Of a stretch of 64,000 nt of DNA, positions 41,905 through 51,774 are shown in pieces. This DNA comes from Ruminococcus flavefaciens. GTDB taxonomy: Bacteria; Bacillota; Clostridia; Oscillospirales; Ruminococcaceae. A program made the translations under genes and the position numbers. Under the pieces are notes generated by a model. It was not told where the DNA came from. It saw nothing but the letters and a program-made list of their open reading frames with translations, and did no database searches. The first letter of the stretch is position 1, and each line of letters starts with the position of its first letter. Location: NCBI GenBank assembly GCA_023667045.1, contig JAMPAU010000002.1:186001-250000 (forward strand), written 5' to 3'.

Positions 41905-42945
41905 ATGAAAAAAATAAGTATAAAAACAAGCTGTCCTTATGAAGTACTCATTAAGAGGGGCAGTATAAAAAAGTGCGGAGAGTATATTTCATCTGTCACA
42001 AAATCAAGAAAAACAGCTATTATTACCGATGATATTGTAGGCGGTCTTTATGCTGATACAGTTGTAAAGTCTCTTGAAGAAAAAGGCTTTGAGTGTTCTG
42101 TTTTTACGTTTCCGAACGGCGAACAGTCAAAGAATCTTTCTGTTTTAGGTCAGATATTTGATTTTCTTTGCGAAACAGGCATAACAAGAACGGATATTCT
42201 TATTGCACTCGGCGGTGGTGTTGTCGGAGATATAACAGGTCTTGCAGCGGCTACATACCTTAGGGGAGTTGATTTTGTTCAGATACCTACCACCCTGCTT
42301 GCACAGGTCGATTCCTCTGTGGGCGGTAAGACAGCCATAGATATAGCCGGCGGAAAAAATCTTGTCGGGGCTTTTAAACAGCCTGTCCTCGTAATATGCG
42401 ACAGCGACACCCTTAAAACCCTCACACCCGAAAACCTTTCATGCGGTATGGCTGAGGTTATCAAGTACGGCATGATTAGAGACGAAAAACTCTTTGAACT
42501 CGTCGAGAGCCACGAACTCGGAAACGTTGACGAGATAATGGACGAAATAGTTTATACCTGCATTGATATAAAACGTGACGTGGTGGAGCATGATGAGTTT
42601 GACAGGGGCGAGAGAATGATTCTCAATTTCGGACATACTCTCGGTCACGCAATAGAGGGCTGGCACGGCTACAAAGACTATACTCACGGTATGGGAGTAT
42701 CTGCCGGAATGTGTCTCATTACGGACAAGTTCGCTCCGGAACTCTCAGAGAGACTGAAAAAATGCGTCTCGGCGTATAATCTTCCGACAGGCACAGAAGC
42801 ACCGATAGGCGAGCTTCTGCCTTACTGCTCAAAAGACAAAAAGCGTGAATCCGGCAATATAAACTATATAGTATGCGGAACTGTCGGCAAGGCTGAAATC
42901 CGCAAGACTGCAACATCAGAGTTTGAAAGAATCATGGGTGAATGA
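41905..42945 (+). CDS. aroB: 3-dehydroquinate synthase
   Basis: 346 residues. The second enzyme of the shikimate pathway, NAD- and metal-dependent. GGGVVGD (103-109) binds NAD, LAQVDSSVGGK and the metal ligands in NFGHTLGHAIE and HGMGVSAGM are conserved. A CGGAGG site precedes the ATG. The gene heads a three-gene cluster and is preceded by a leader that can terminate transcription. Confidence 0.96.
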   Translation: MKKISIKTSCPYEVLIKRGSIKKCGEYISSVTKSRKTAIITDDIVGGLYADTVVKSLEEKGFECSVFTFPNGEQSKNLSVLGQIFDFLCETGITRTDILIALGGGVVGDITGLAAATYLRGVDFVQIPTTLLAQVDSSVGGKTAIDIAGGKNLVGAFKQPVLVICDSDTLKTLTPENLSCGMAEVIKYGMIRDEKLFELVESHELGNVDEIMDEIVYTCIDIKRDVVEHDEFDRGERMILNFGHTLGHAIEGWHGYKDYTHGMGVSAGMCLITDKFAPELSERLKKCVSAYNLPTGTEAPIGELLPYCSKDKKRESGNINYIVCGTVGKAEIRKTATSEFERIMGE

Positions 42946-44165
42946 ATATGGATATAAAAATTACTCCGCAAAAACTGAAAGGTCATGTTGAAATTCCGTC
43001 CTCAAAGAGCGTTGCACACCGTATGCTTATATGTGCCTCTCTTGCCGGAGACTCTGAAGTAAACGGTATAAGCTTTTCAAAGGATATTGACGCTACTATT
43101 AAGGCAATGAGTGCTTTAGGGTCTGTTATTTATTCCAACGAAAACAGCGTTGATGTTCCGGAAAGAATTACTCTGCCGGAAAAAGCCGTTATTGACTGCA
43201 ATGAAAGCGGGTCTACTCTCCGGTTTATAATACCTGTTGCCAGTGCCTTAGGTGTGGAGACTGAATTTCACGGCAGGGGGAGACTTCCGCAGAGACCGAT
43301 AGATATATATATAAGAGAACTCGGAAAACACGGCGTGACCTTTGATTACAACAACACTATGCCCTTTACTGTCTCCGGACAGCTTACAAGCGGTATCTAT
43401 GAAATAGAGGGAAACGTCTCATCACAGTTTATTACCGGACTTCTTTTTGCACTGCCCATGCTTGACGGCGATTCGGAAATAGTGCTTACTTCACATCTTG
43501 AATCACGTCCGTATGTGAATATAACCATTGATGTACTGAAAAAGTTTGGCGTGACCGTTGACGAAACTGAAAAAGGTTTTTACATAAAGGGCAATCAGAA
43601 ATATAAGTCATACAGCGGAAAGGTCGAGGGGGATTTTTCACAGGGGGCTTTCTTCTATGTCGCAAACGCTCTCGGCTCGTCCGTATCTCTCGGCAACCTT
43701 AATCCCGAAAGCGTACAGGGTGACAAGAAAATCCTTGACATAATAAGTCAGATTGAATACGACGGTTTTTTCAAGGCTGACTGCTCTGATATTCCGGACT
43801 TAGTGCCGATACTTGCCGTGCTTGCTTCTTTCGGTGAAAAAGAATCAGTAATCTATAATGCTGAACGTCTTAAAATCAAGGAGAGCAACCGCCTTGAATC
43901 CACTGCCTCGCTTATAAATAATATCGGCGGTGACGTTGAAGTTACTGACGACGGACTTATTATACGTCCTACCGGAAATATGCACGGCGGTACTATAGAC
44001 AGCTACGGCGACCACAGAATAGTTATGGCAGGAGCAATAGCAGGTACTATGACTTCCGGCGATGTAATTATAAAAGGTGCAGAGGCAGTTGAAAAATCCT
44101 ATCCGGATTTTTTTGAAGACTATAAAAATCTCGGAGGTAAAATAAATGTCATCAGTATGGAATAA
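42942..44165 (+). CDS. aroA: 3-phosphoshikimate 1-carboxyvinyltransferase (EPSP synthase)
   Basis: 407 residues, somewhat shorter than the 430 of E. coli. SSKSVAHRM near the N-terminus, NESGSTLRF, SSQFITGLLFALP and YGDHRIVMAGAIA near the end mark the two-domain EPSP synthase. It joins PEP to shikimate 3-phosphate. The start overlaps the aroB stop; a second in-frame ATG two codons on is equally possible. The end overlaps aroC by 20 bases. Confidence 0.95.
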   Translation: MNMDIKITPQKLKGHVEIPSSKSVAHRMLICASLAGDSEVNGISFSKDIDATIKAMSALGSVIYSNENSVDVPERITLPEKAVIDCNESGSTLRFIIPVASALGVETEFHGRGRLPQRPIDIYIRELGKHGVTFDYNNTMPFTVSGQLTSGIYEIEGNVSSQFITGLLFALPMLDGDSEIVLTSHLESRPYVNITIDVLKKFGVTVDETEKGFYIKGNQKYKSYSGKVEGDFSQGAFFYVANALGSSVSLGNLNPESVQGDKKILDIISQIEYDGFFKADCSDIPDLVPILAVLASFGEKESVIYNAERLKIKESNRLESTASLINNIGGDVEVTDDGLIIRPTGNMHGGTIDSYGDHRIVMAGAIAGTMTSGDVIIKGAEAVEKSYPDFFEDYKNLGGKINVISME

Positions 44166-45225
44166 CAGAATATCTGTATCTGTATTCGGCGAGGCACAGA
44201 GCAATGCTATAGGCGTAACAATAAATAATCTGCCTGCCGGAGAATACATTGACGCTAAGGCAATAAAGAAGTTTATGTTGCGTACAGGCTCTGGAAACCG
44301 CATGGAAAATATCATGCCTCATATTGTATCGGGTATTTTCAATGAACGCACTACAGGTACTCCAGTGTGTGCCTTTATACAGAATTACACACCAGAGCCG
44401 ATAGCAAGAGATGAAAATATTGACAGGCTTGCACGTTGCGGTCATGCTGACTATACAGGTGCAGTGCGTTACAGGGGATTCAATGATGTGAGAGACGGCG
44501 GTCACTTCTCTGAACGTCTCACTATACCGCTGTGCTTTGCCGGAGCATTATGCGGACAGATTCTTGAAAGACGTGGCATATATACGGGTTCGCATATTGC
44601 ACGCATACATAAAATAAACGACAATCCTTTTGATGAGGTTAATCTCAACCGTGACCACATAATAAGCATAAGGAATAAGGATTTTCCGGTTATCAGTGAC
44701 CGCAAGGGTTGGCTTATGTTGGAAGAAATTGAACGTATCCGCAAAAAAGGCGATTCGCTGGGCGGTGTGATTGAGTGTGCGTCTGTCAACGTGCCTGCCG
44801 GTATAGGCTCGCCGATTTTTGACGGTCTTGAAAATACAATCGCACAGCTTGCCTTTGGCATACCCTTTGTTACCGGTATAGAGTTCGGAGCAGGATTTAA
44901 ATCTGCAACAATGACTGGTAGTCTTTATAATGACGAATTTTATTTTGACAGTCACGGTCATGTACTTACAAAGACAAATAATCACGGCGGTATTTTAGGC
45001 GGTATATCTTCCGGAATGCCTGTTGTTTTCAGAGTGGCAGTGCGACCTAATCCCTCAGTTGCAAAGCTACAGAAAACAGTAGATATGCACAATATGACAG
45101 ACGAAACTTTTACTGCCGGAAATGATTACGAACCGTGTACGGTCGCAAGGGCTGTACCTGCTGTAGAGGCGGTGGCTAATATCGCCCTGCTTACTCACAT
45201 GATGGATTATCCAAATTTTTGTTAA
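44146..45225 (+). CDS. aroC: Chorismate synthase
   Basis: 359 residues. It converts EPSP to chorismate using reduced FMN. CGHADYTGA with the second catalytic histidine, RYRGFNDVRDGGHFSERLT and GGISSGMPVVFRVAVRP are well conserved. The N-terminal GESHG motif is changed to GEAQS at 15-19, so the histidine held to protonate FMN is Gln18 here. The enzyme may still work, but this is atypical. The CGGAGG site lies within aroA. Confidence 0.92.
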   Translation: MSSVWNNRISVSVFGEAQSNAIGVTINNLPAGEYIDAKAIKKFMLRTGSGNRMENIMPHIVSGIFNERTTGTPVCAFIQNYTPEPIARDENIDRLARCGHADYTGAVRYRGFNDVRDGGHFSERLTIPLCFAGALCGQILERRGIYTGSHIARIHKINDNPFDEVNLNRDHIISIRNKDFPVISDRKGWLMLEEIERIRKKGDSLGGVIECASVNVPAGIGSPIFDGLENTIAQLAFGIPFVTGIEFGAGFKSATMTGSLYNDEFYFDSHGHVLTKTNNHGGILGGISSGMPVVFRVAVRPNPSVAKLQKTVDMHNMTDETFTAGNDYEPCTVARAVPAVEAVANIALLTHMMDYPNFC

Positions 45226-45235
45226 GGTGATTTGA

Positions 45236-45829
45236 ATGCATGATGAAAATATCAGAAAAATGGCTGACATGGCAGATACTGAAATAAAAGACCTGCCGAC
45301 CCTAAATATACTCCTGTGCTATCTTCTTCACAGAATTGAAAAACCTGTAGAGGTGGAACAGCTTTACGAAATAGCTATGGAAACCGAAATAATAAATTAT
45401 TTCTATTATCAGGATTCTGTAAATTATCTGGTTACAAACGGACTTTTTACCATTGAAAAAAATAAAAACGGCAGAGAATGCTATGTTATTCAGCCAAAGG
45501 GTAAAGCCTGTGCGGAACAGCTTAAATCATACGCTCCTAAGTCATGCAGAGATAAAATAGTACTGGTGGCACTTAAATACTTTGCACGCCTTAAATATGA
45601 GCAGGAAGTCAAGATTGAATATATTCCGGCTGAATACGGCTGTTATATCAATATAAGATGCATTGACCCGAAATATGACCTCATGGATATGAAACTTTTC
45701 GCTCCCGACCTTGAACAAGCCAAACTCGTCGGCGAAAAGATAATGCTGAACCCTGCCGGATTTTACGGAAAAATAATAGAGCTTACACTTTCAAACGAGG
45801 AAGTTTCATACGACCTTACCGACAACTGA
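45236..45829 (+). CDS. DUF4364-family protein
   Basis: 197 residues. The N-terminal part (about 15-85) reads as a winged helix (LNILLCYLLHRIEKPVEVEQLYEIAM, split for length) and the remainder is a mixed domain with YGCYINIRCIDPKYDLMDMKLF. It fits DUF4364, a Clostridia family of presumed transcription-related role with no established function. It follows aroC by 10 bases and ends at a terminator, so it belongs to the aro unit. Confidence 0.75.
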   Translation: MHDENIRKMADMADTEIKDLPTLNILLCYLLHRIEKPVEVEQLYEIAMETEIINYFYYQDSVNYLVTNGLFTIEKNKNGRECYVIQPKGKACAEQLKSYAPKSCRDKIVLVALKYFARLKYEQEVKIEYIPAEYGCYINIRCIDPKYDLMDMKLFAPDLEQAKLVGEKIMLNPAGFYGKIIELTLSNEEVSYDLTDN

Positions 45830-45840
45830 CGGTTTCCTGA

Positions 45841-45868
45841 AAAGGACTGGCTTATGTCAGTCCTTTTT
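45841..45868. terminator. Terminator between the aro unit and yunB
   Basis: AAAGGACTG and CAGTCCTTT are perfect 9-base arms with an 8-base loop and a T run on the plus strand. yunB converges on it from the other side. Confidence 0.85.
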
Positions 45869-45872
45869 GATG

Positions 45873-46517
45873 TCAGTATTCTTTCCATGTATAAAGACAG
45901 TTTTCGGGAACTTCACCTACTATTATGCTTTCGGCAAGCAGAAACTCAAAATCCGTCTCTGTCTCAAAGCTGTACAGAGGAAGCGAGGATTTTATTTCAG
46001 CAGTTACTTCTGCCGATATTCTGTGGCAGGTCTGATTATTTCCGGCAGATGTAAAACTGCTTTTAAGCTTTACGTCTGCCTTGCGTGCCGGACATATTCT
46101 CAGCCTTATTTTAGCACCTTTTCCGGCAAGCATATAAGAGCCGGTAAGAGAGCCTATCGGGATTTCTGCATATTCTTCTGACTTTTCAAGCTCTCTGTTA
46201 ATCATCAGAGTAAGTCCGGACTGTATCTTGTTTATGTTCTGCGGTATTGCCTCAACTGCCGTCACACGTCCGGAACTGTCATACTTTACTTCTGCAAAGT
46301 CGCTGTATGTACAGGCGTTTTCTTCGAGGTATTCAGAGGCTGTTTCCTCAATTACCTTATTTGTTGTAAGCAGTGAAAAATGCTCCGCCTGCATTGAAGC
46401 AACAGGACGCACTGCCTTGTCTGTCCATACTGCAAAGACAATCAGTATTATCAGCAACAGAATGACAGCAAAAGCAAAAAATCTGTGGTTCATGGCTTTT
46501 CTTTTTTTTCGTTTCAT
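45873..46517 (-). CDS. yunB: Sporulation protein YunB
   Basis: 214 residues. A basic start and one membrane helix at about 12-30 precede an extracytoplasmic domain with a pattern recalled for YunB: AEHFSLLTTNKVIEE, VKYDSSGRVTAVEA and a PIGSLTGSYMLAGKG segment. In Bacillus YunB is made in the mother cell and needed for full sporulation. The ATG at 46517 is 5 bases from a GGAGG site. It is divergent from the GTPase-nuclease gene. Confidence 0.82.
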   Translation of the reverse strand: MKRKKRKAMNHRFFAFAVILLLIILIVFAVWTDKAVRPVASMQAEHFSLLTTNKVIEETASEYLEENACTYSDFAEVKYDSSGRVTAVEAIPQNINKIQSGLTLMINRELEKSEEYAEIPIGSLTGSYMLAGKGAKIRLRICPARKADVKLKSSFTSAGNNQTCHRISAEVTAEIKSSLPLYSFETETDFEFLLAESIIVGEVPENCLYTWKEY

Positions 46518-46635
46518 AGTCACCTCCGGTATAATTTTTTATATTATATTCCTGTCGGGACAGTTGGGTGACAGATACGGTTAATGAAAGCCAAAGAAGA
46601 CTATTTATATTAAAAATAAAGAAAAGAGGTGTTTT

Positions 46636-49200
46636 ATGAAAAAAATAACAATCGGGATAACCGCACACGTCGATTCGGGCAAGACTACTCTCTCTGAGGC
46701 TATGCTGTGCAAAACCGGAGCAATACGTACTTTCGGGCGTGTGGATAACGGCAGTTCTTCACTTGACACAAATCCTACAGAGCGTGACAGAGGTATAACT
46801 ATTTTTTCACATCAGGCAGACTTCACGGCAGGAAATACTCACTTTTTTCTTGCCGATACTCCCGGTCACGTGGATTTTTCGGCAGAGGCTGAAAGGACTA
46901 TGCGTATACTTGACTATGCCGTGCTTGTAATAAGCGGTACTGACGGCGTACAAAGCCATACTTCTGCACTGTGGAAACTTCTTCAGAAATATAATATTCC
47001 GGTATTTATATTTGTAAATAAAATGGATTTGACAGGTGCGGACAGACAGGCGGTTTTTGAAAATATCCATAAACGTCTTTCTGAAAACTGCGTTGATTTT
47101 TCCGGAACAGATGACGAGATACAGGAAAATTCTGCCGTGTGCAGTGATTCTCTTATGGAAAAGTATTTGAATGACGGCGTACTTTCTGACGACAATATTA
47201 TTTCCGGCATTTCTGAAAGAAAAATTTTTCCGTGCTGTTTTGGTTCTGCCTTGCGTATGAAAGGCGTTGACAGTTTTCTTGAAATCCTCGACCGTTTCAC
47301 AAGAGAACCAATAAGACAGGAAACTTTCGGGGCAAAGGTGTATAAGATTTCATACGACAGCAGGGGAAACCGTCTCGCACATATGAAGATAACAGGCGGT
47401 ATGCTGAAAGTACGTGACGAACTGGAATATATAAATTCGGACGGCGAGAGGATTTCGGCAAAGGCAAGCGGAATAAGGTTTTATTCCGGCGAAAAGTTCC
47501 GCACGGCAGATTATGCGGAATCCGGCGATGTGTGTGCTGTTACTGGTCTTGCCGGTACGTATGCAGGGCAGGGAATAGGCTGTGAAAAGGATTCGGGAAG
47601 AATGTTTCTTGAGCCTGTCATGACGTACAGCGTTGGTTTTCCGGCAGAAATGAATGTAAGTGAAGTTCTGAAGAATATGCGTATTCTTGAAGACGAAGAC
47701 CCGCAGTTGCATATTGTCTGGAATGAGCAGAACAGGGAGATTTCCGTACAGCTTATGGGCGTTATACAGCTTGAAGTACTCACACAGATTATATATCAGA
47801 GGTTCGGCTATAGTGTTACTTTCGGCGACGGTGCAGTAACCTACAGGGAGACTATAAAAAATACAGTCGAGGGTGTAGGACACTATGAGCCTTTACGGCA
47901 TTATGCAGAAGTACATCTGATTCTTGAACCGCTCGAACGTGGTAGCGGTTTGAAATTTGAAACGTCATGCAGTGAGGATATTCTTGACCGCAACTGGCAG
48001 AGGCTTGTCCTCACGCATCTTGAAGAAAAAACTCACTGCGGAGTGCTTACCGGTTCGCCTGTAACGGATATGAAGATAACTCTTGCTTCCGGTAAGGCAC
48101 ACCTAAAACACACAGAGGGCGGTGACTTCCGGCAGGCAACTTACAGGGCGGTAAGACAGGGTCTCAGAAGTGCGGAAAGTATTCTGCTTGAACCGTATTA
48201 TAATTATGAGCTTGAAGTACCGTCTGTCTGTACCGGACGTGCAATATCTGATTTACAGCGTATGTCTGCTGATTTCGGACAGCCGGAAACAATGGGTGAT
48301 ATGTCCGTTATAAGAGGCACTGCACCTGTATCTGAACTCAACGGCTATCAGTCGGAAGTTATCAGTTATACGCACGGAAAAGGTCGTCTGATATGTACGG
48401 CAGGAGACTACCGTGAATGTCACAATCCGGAAGAAGTTATAGCCAATATTAATTACGACTGCGACAGCGATATTGAAAACAGTGCCGATTCTGTATTCTG
48501 TACGCACGGAGCAGGTTATATTGTAAAATGGAATGAAGTGCCGGAGCATATGCATCTGCCGTCATGCCTTGCGGAAAAGTCAGAAGTCCATGAGGCTTAC
48601 AGGGAAAATGCAAGGCGTTTTATAAGAGAGGCGGTTTCTGATGAGGAACTTATGGAAATCTTTGAACGCACGTACGGTAAACTTAACCGTGAGCCACGTC
48701 AAGCTTTCAAGAAGACAAAAGCTGTAGCCATATCTCATAAGAGTTCAGAAAACTATAACTATGACGGAAAAGAGTATCTGCTTGTTGACGGCTACAATAT
48801 AATTTTTTCATGGGAAGAATTAAAAAAGCTGGCAGAGGATAACCTTGATTCTGCACGCTCCGAACTTATAAATATGATGTGCAATTATCAAGGTTTCACA
48901 GGGTATGAGATTATTCTTGTTTTTGACGCATACAAGGTAAAGGGAAAGCACCGTGACGTTGAGAGATACTGCAATATAAACATTGTATATACAAAGGAAT
49001 CTGAAACTGCCGATACGTATATTGAAAAAGTCTCGCATGAACTCTCAAAGAATCATCGTGTAAAAGTTGCGACTTCCGACGGTCTCGAACAGATTATTAT
49101 TCTCGGAAATGGTGCAATGAGAATCTCGGCAAGGGAATTTTATGACCAGTATAAAAACGCCGACAAGGCAATAAGAGATTTTATAGACAGCATGAAGTGA
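46636..49200 (+). CDS. TetM/EF-G-like ribosomal GTPase fused to a Rae1/YacP-type NYN nuclease
   Basis: 854 residues. Residues 1-650 follow a ribosomal-protection protein: G1 AHVDSGKTT at 10-18, DTPGHVDF, NKMD, then domains II-V. The tip of domain IV, YSPVST in TetM, is replaced by a HTEGGDFR segment, so tetracycline protection is doubtful. After a linker (about 660-710) comes a full YacP/Rae1 NYN domain from YLLVDGYN (714-721), with acidic residues at Asp718, Asp764 (VFDAY), Asp793 (ADTYIEK) and Asp815 (TSDG). Rae1 of Bacillus cleaves mRNA in the ribosomal A site. The fusion would bring a GTPase that occupies the A site together with an A-site nuclease, suggesting a role in ribosome rescue or mRNA quality control. 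Its own ribosome site (AAAGAGG) and 113-base upstream gap suggest separate expression. Confidence 0.88.
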   Translation: MKKITIGITAHVDSGKTTLSEAMLCKTGAIRTFGRVDNGSSSLDTNPTERDRGITIFSHQADFTAGNTHFFLADTPGHVDFSAEAERTMRILDYAVLVISGTDGVQSHTSALWKLLQKYNIPVFIFVNKMDLTGADRQAVFENIHKRLSENCVDFSGTDDEIQENSAVCSDSLMEKYLNDGVLSDDNIISGISERKIFPCCFGSALRMKGVDSFLEILDRFTREPIRQETFGAKVYKISYDSRGNRLAHMKITGGMLKVRDELEYINSDGERISAKASGIRFYSGEKFRTADYAESGDVCAVTGLAGTYAGQGIGCEKDSGRMFLEPVMTYSVGFPAEMNVSEVLKNMRILEDEDPQLHIVWNEQNREISVQLMGVIQLEVLTQIIYQRFGYSVTFGDGAVTYRETIKNTVEGVGHYEPLRHYAEVHLILEPLERGSGLKFETSCSEDILDRNWQRLVLTHLEEKTHCGVLTGSPVTDMKITLASGKAHLKHTEGGDFRQATYRAVRQGLRSAESILLEPYYNYELEVPSVCTGRAISDLQRMSADFGQPETMGDMSVIRGTAPVSELNGYQSEVISYTHGKGRLICTAGDYRECHNPEEVIANINYDCDSDIENSADSVFCTHGAGYIVKWNEVPEHMHLPSCLAEKSEVHEAYRENARRFIREAVSDEELMEIFERTYGKLNREPRQAFKKTKAVAISHKSSENYNYDGKEYLLVDGYNIIFSWEELKKLAEDNLDSARSELINMMCNYQGFTGYEIILVFDAYKVKGKHRDVERYCNINIVYTKESETADTYIEKVSHELSKNHRVKVATSDGLEQIIILGNGAMRISAREFYDQYKNADKAIRDFIDSMK

Positions 49201-49344
49201 TTTATTATATTCCGGCATATTATGACATAATATTACATAAAGACCTTATATAACAGTATATCATTCTACTGATTATGATATTTTTCACTCTCTGACAGTG
49301 ATATAATATTATTCATATCCAAAAAAATCAGAGGGTGATATAGT

Positions 49345-51576
49345 TTGAAAAAGAATAAAAAAATTCATAAAAACAGTGCGGTCGGCACACTGTGGACTTT
49401 TATAACGGCACTGGGAGCAGGTTTTCTTCTTTCCGGTACTGATATGGCTGGCGTTGCATCATTTGCAGATATTTCAATTGCCGGAGCGTTAGCACTGCCA
49501 GCTTCTACTGCTGTGCTTACCGGAAGTCTTCTGCATTGTATAATCAGCCAAAGTGTAGGCAAGAATATAGTCAAAATAACGGCTATGGTTATAATCATTA
49601 TTGCTAAGATGTTCTGTGAGCCGAGACACAGTCCAAAGGCAAACGGCTTTATCACAACGGCAGGGGTATTTGTTGCCGGAACAGCAGTATCGGCACTTAT
49701 CGGCGAAATACCATATAAGCTTATATTTTATATGTTCTATGGGGGACTTGCCGGATTTACTGCTTATTCAGTAGCTTTTATAATATCCGGTCTGAAAAAG
49801 CGTTTTGTTCTGGATTTTTCTACATCTACCGGCTGTGCGTATGCGGTTGTGTATACTATTCTTACAGCTTCATTGTGTTCTGTAAATATTCCATATATAA
49901 ATATAGGTCTTATTTTCGGGATAACAGTTACACTTTTCGGGGCTTACTACTACTGCCACACAGGCGGGGTTATGTGCGGTGCTTTAACAGTATGCGGAGC
50001 TTTTCTTTCTTCCGTGCAGTGCGGTATGACTGTTGTGCTTCTTCCTGCTTCTGCTTTGCTTACTGGTTATCTTAACAAACAGAAAAATACTACTGCTTCT
50101 CTTTGCTTTGTCGGAATAAACTTCACACTCATGGTACTTACCGGAATCACTGAAAACAGCATTTACAGCATGATTGACATGATATGCAGTGCTGTATTAT
50201 TTCTTGTAATATCTCCGGCATATTCTGACAAGTGGTTTACTACTGGAAACGATAACGTTTCAGCACTCCCCGAAATAATCAGTGCAAGAATGAGTTTTCT
50301 TGCTGACACTGTACATACCGTGCGTACTGAATCTGAAAAAATATCAGAAATGCTTTCAAGGAAAAGGGAAAGAAATATATCAGCGGAAGATGTAGTCAAC
50401 GCTGTATGTACATACTGCCCCCGAAAGTCTTACTGCTGGAAAAATAATTACAACAGCACAAAGTCCGGATTTATGAAACTTTCTTCAATGACGGAATTTT
50501 CTGATGAGACTTTTCCCTATGAAATAAGCGAATGCATATATAAAAGCGGTCTGATTGAATTTTACAGGAAAATGTCAGCCGAAAAAGCTAAAGAACGCAT
50601 AGTATCGCTTAGGCATTCGGAAAATATGACACTGCTCTCCGAACAGATGAAAACCCTTGAGGAAATTATAAATTCGGCAGGCGAAAGAATAGACGTTAGG
50701 TTTTCTGCACCGGTGAGCAAAATGGTTAAAAACAAGCTGAATAAATTCGGTTTTTTTCCGTCAGAGGTTATAGCCTATTATGATGAAAGAAATCATCTGC
50801 ACACGGAAATATATTTCAGCAGAAGAAACTCTCCGGAAAACTTTACAAGAATATGCGACCTTGTTTCCGACGAACTCAGAATACCCCTCGACAGCGTACA
50901 GCCTGTCAGCTCCGGAAAACAAGTGCGTATTAGGCTTTTTGAACGCCCTAAATATAAGCTTGATGTGTATTCTACTTCTGTCTGTGCTGAAGATTCAGAA
51001 AACGGCGATACTTCAGCGGTTTTCGGGGACGGTACGGGCTGTTCTTATGTGATTCTTTCCGACGGTATGGGAAGCGGAAAAAATGCCGCTGTTGAATCGA
51101 GAATGGTTGTTCAGATGTTTAAGAGACTTATCTGTAGCGGTATTGAATATCCTTCGGCGGTAAAGCTTATAAATTCGGTAATGATGACCAAGTCACCCGA
51201 TGAGACTTTTGCAACCCTTGACGTTGCACGCATTGACCTTGAAACCTGCGGTCTTACTGTGATAAAGTCCGGTGCTACAGCTACTCTTATACGGCACAGA
51301 GGAAATGTCATGAAAATAATATCGCCTACGTTTCCGATAGGAATATACAGCAAGTCGGAAATCTTTTCATGCCAGTGTGATTTTGATGAGAATGATATAA
51401 TCATTATGTTTTCAGACGGCATAAGTGAAAATGAATATCGTTTTATAAAGGAATTGCTTTTAAGTTCTGATGACCTTAAAAAAATAGTCGATGAAATATG
51501 TGCAAAGGCAGATGTTTTTAATCCTACTCTGCACAGCGACGATATAACCGTTATCGGAATACGTGTGACAAGGTGA
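49345..51576 (+). CDS. spoIIE: Stage II sporulation protein E (SpoIIE phosphatase)
   Basis: 743 residues. About ten membrane helices (to 300), a central regulatory segment with an unusual cysteine pair (TYCPRKSYC at about 353-361), and a C-terminal PP2C phosphatase domain: GDGTGCSYVILSDGMGSG, KSGATATLIR and MFSDGISENE. SpoIIE dephosphorylates SpoIIAA to switch on sigma F in the forespore. Translation starts at a TTG behind GAGGGTGA. A TATAAT at 49302-49307 lacks a clear -35 box, and no obvious Spo0A box was found. Confidence 0.93.
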   Translation: MKKNKKIHKNSAVGTLWTFITALGAGFLLSGTDMAGVASFADISIAGALALPASTAVLTGSLLHCIISQSVGKNIVKITAMVIIIIAKMFCEPRHSPKANGFITTAGVFVAGTAVSALIGEIPYKLIFYMFYGGLAGFTAYSVAFIISGLKKRFVLDFSTSTGCAYAVVYTILTASLCSVNIPYINIGLIFGITVTLFGAYYYCHTGGVMCGALTVCGAFLSSVQCGMTVVLLPASALLTGYLNKQKNTTASLCFVGINFTLMVLTGITENSIYSMIDMICSAVLFLVISPAYSDKWFTTGNDNVSALPEIISARMSFLADTVHTVRTESEKISEMLSRKRERNISAEDVVNAVCTYCPRKSYCWKNNYNSTKSGFMKLSSMTEFSDETFPYEISECIYKSGLIEFYRKMSAEKAKERIVSLRHSENMTLLSEQMKTLEEIINSAGERIDVRFSAPVSKMVKNKLNKFGFFPSEVIAYYDERNHLHTEIYFSRRNSPENFTRICDLVSDELRIPLDSVQPVSSGKQVRIRLFERPKYKLDVYSTSVCAEDSENGDTSAVFGDGTGCSYVILSDGMGSGKNAAVESRMVVQMFKRLICSGIEYPSAVKLINSVMMTKSPDETFATLDVARIDLETCGLTVIKSGATATLIRHRGNVMKIISPTFPIGIYSKSEIFSCQCDFDENDIIIMFSDGISENEYRFIKELLLSSDDLKKIVDEICAKADVFNPTLHSDDITVIGIRVTR

Positions 51577-51721
51577 TTTTATAACATCTGAATAGATAAT
51601 CAAGTGTGCATTTTAACAAGTCTTTTGTAAATAATTTTGGATTTTTTTAGCATTATTCACAAATTATTCTTGATAAAAATTGGCATATTGCTGAAATTTT
51701 TACCTGTTTTATAAAAAGGTC

Positions 51722-51750
51722 TTGAATAATTCTTGTATTTCTGTTAAAAT
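51722..51750 (+). promoter_or_regulatory. Sigma-A promoter of the glycogen operon
   Basis: TTGAAT, 17-base spacer, TAAAAT, about 24 bases before the glgB start. No further promoter is seen before the later glg genes. Confidence 0.6.
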
Positions 51751-51774
51751 GTATATAGCAAAGGAGGCTAAATT

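Noticed and set aside
46636-49200. Calling this gene a tetracycline resistance determinant
   Set aside because: The GTPase half is TetM-like but the drug-contact loop YSPVST is absent and a nuclease domain is fused, so resistance is not supported by sequence alone.
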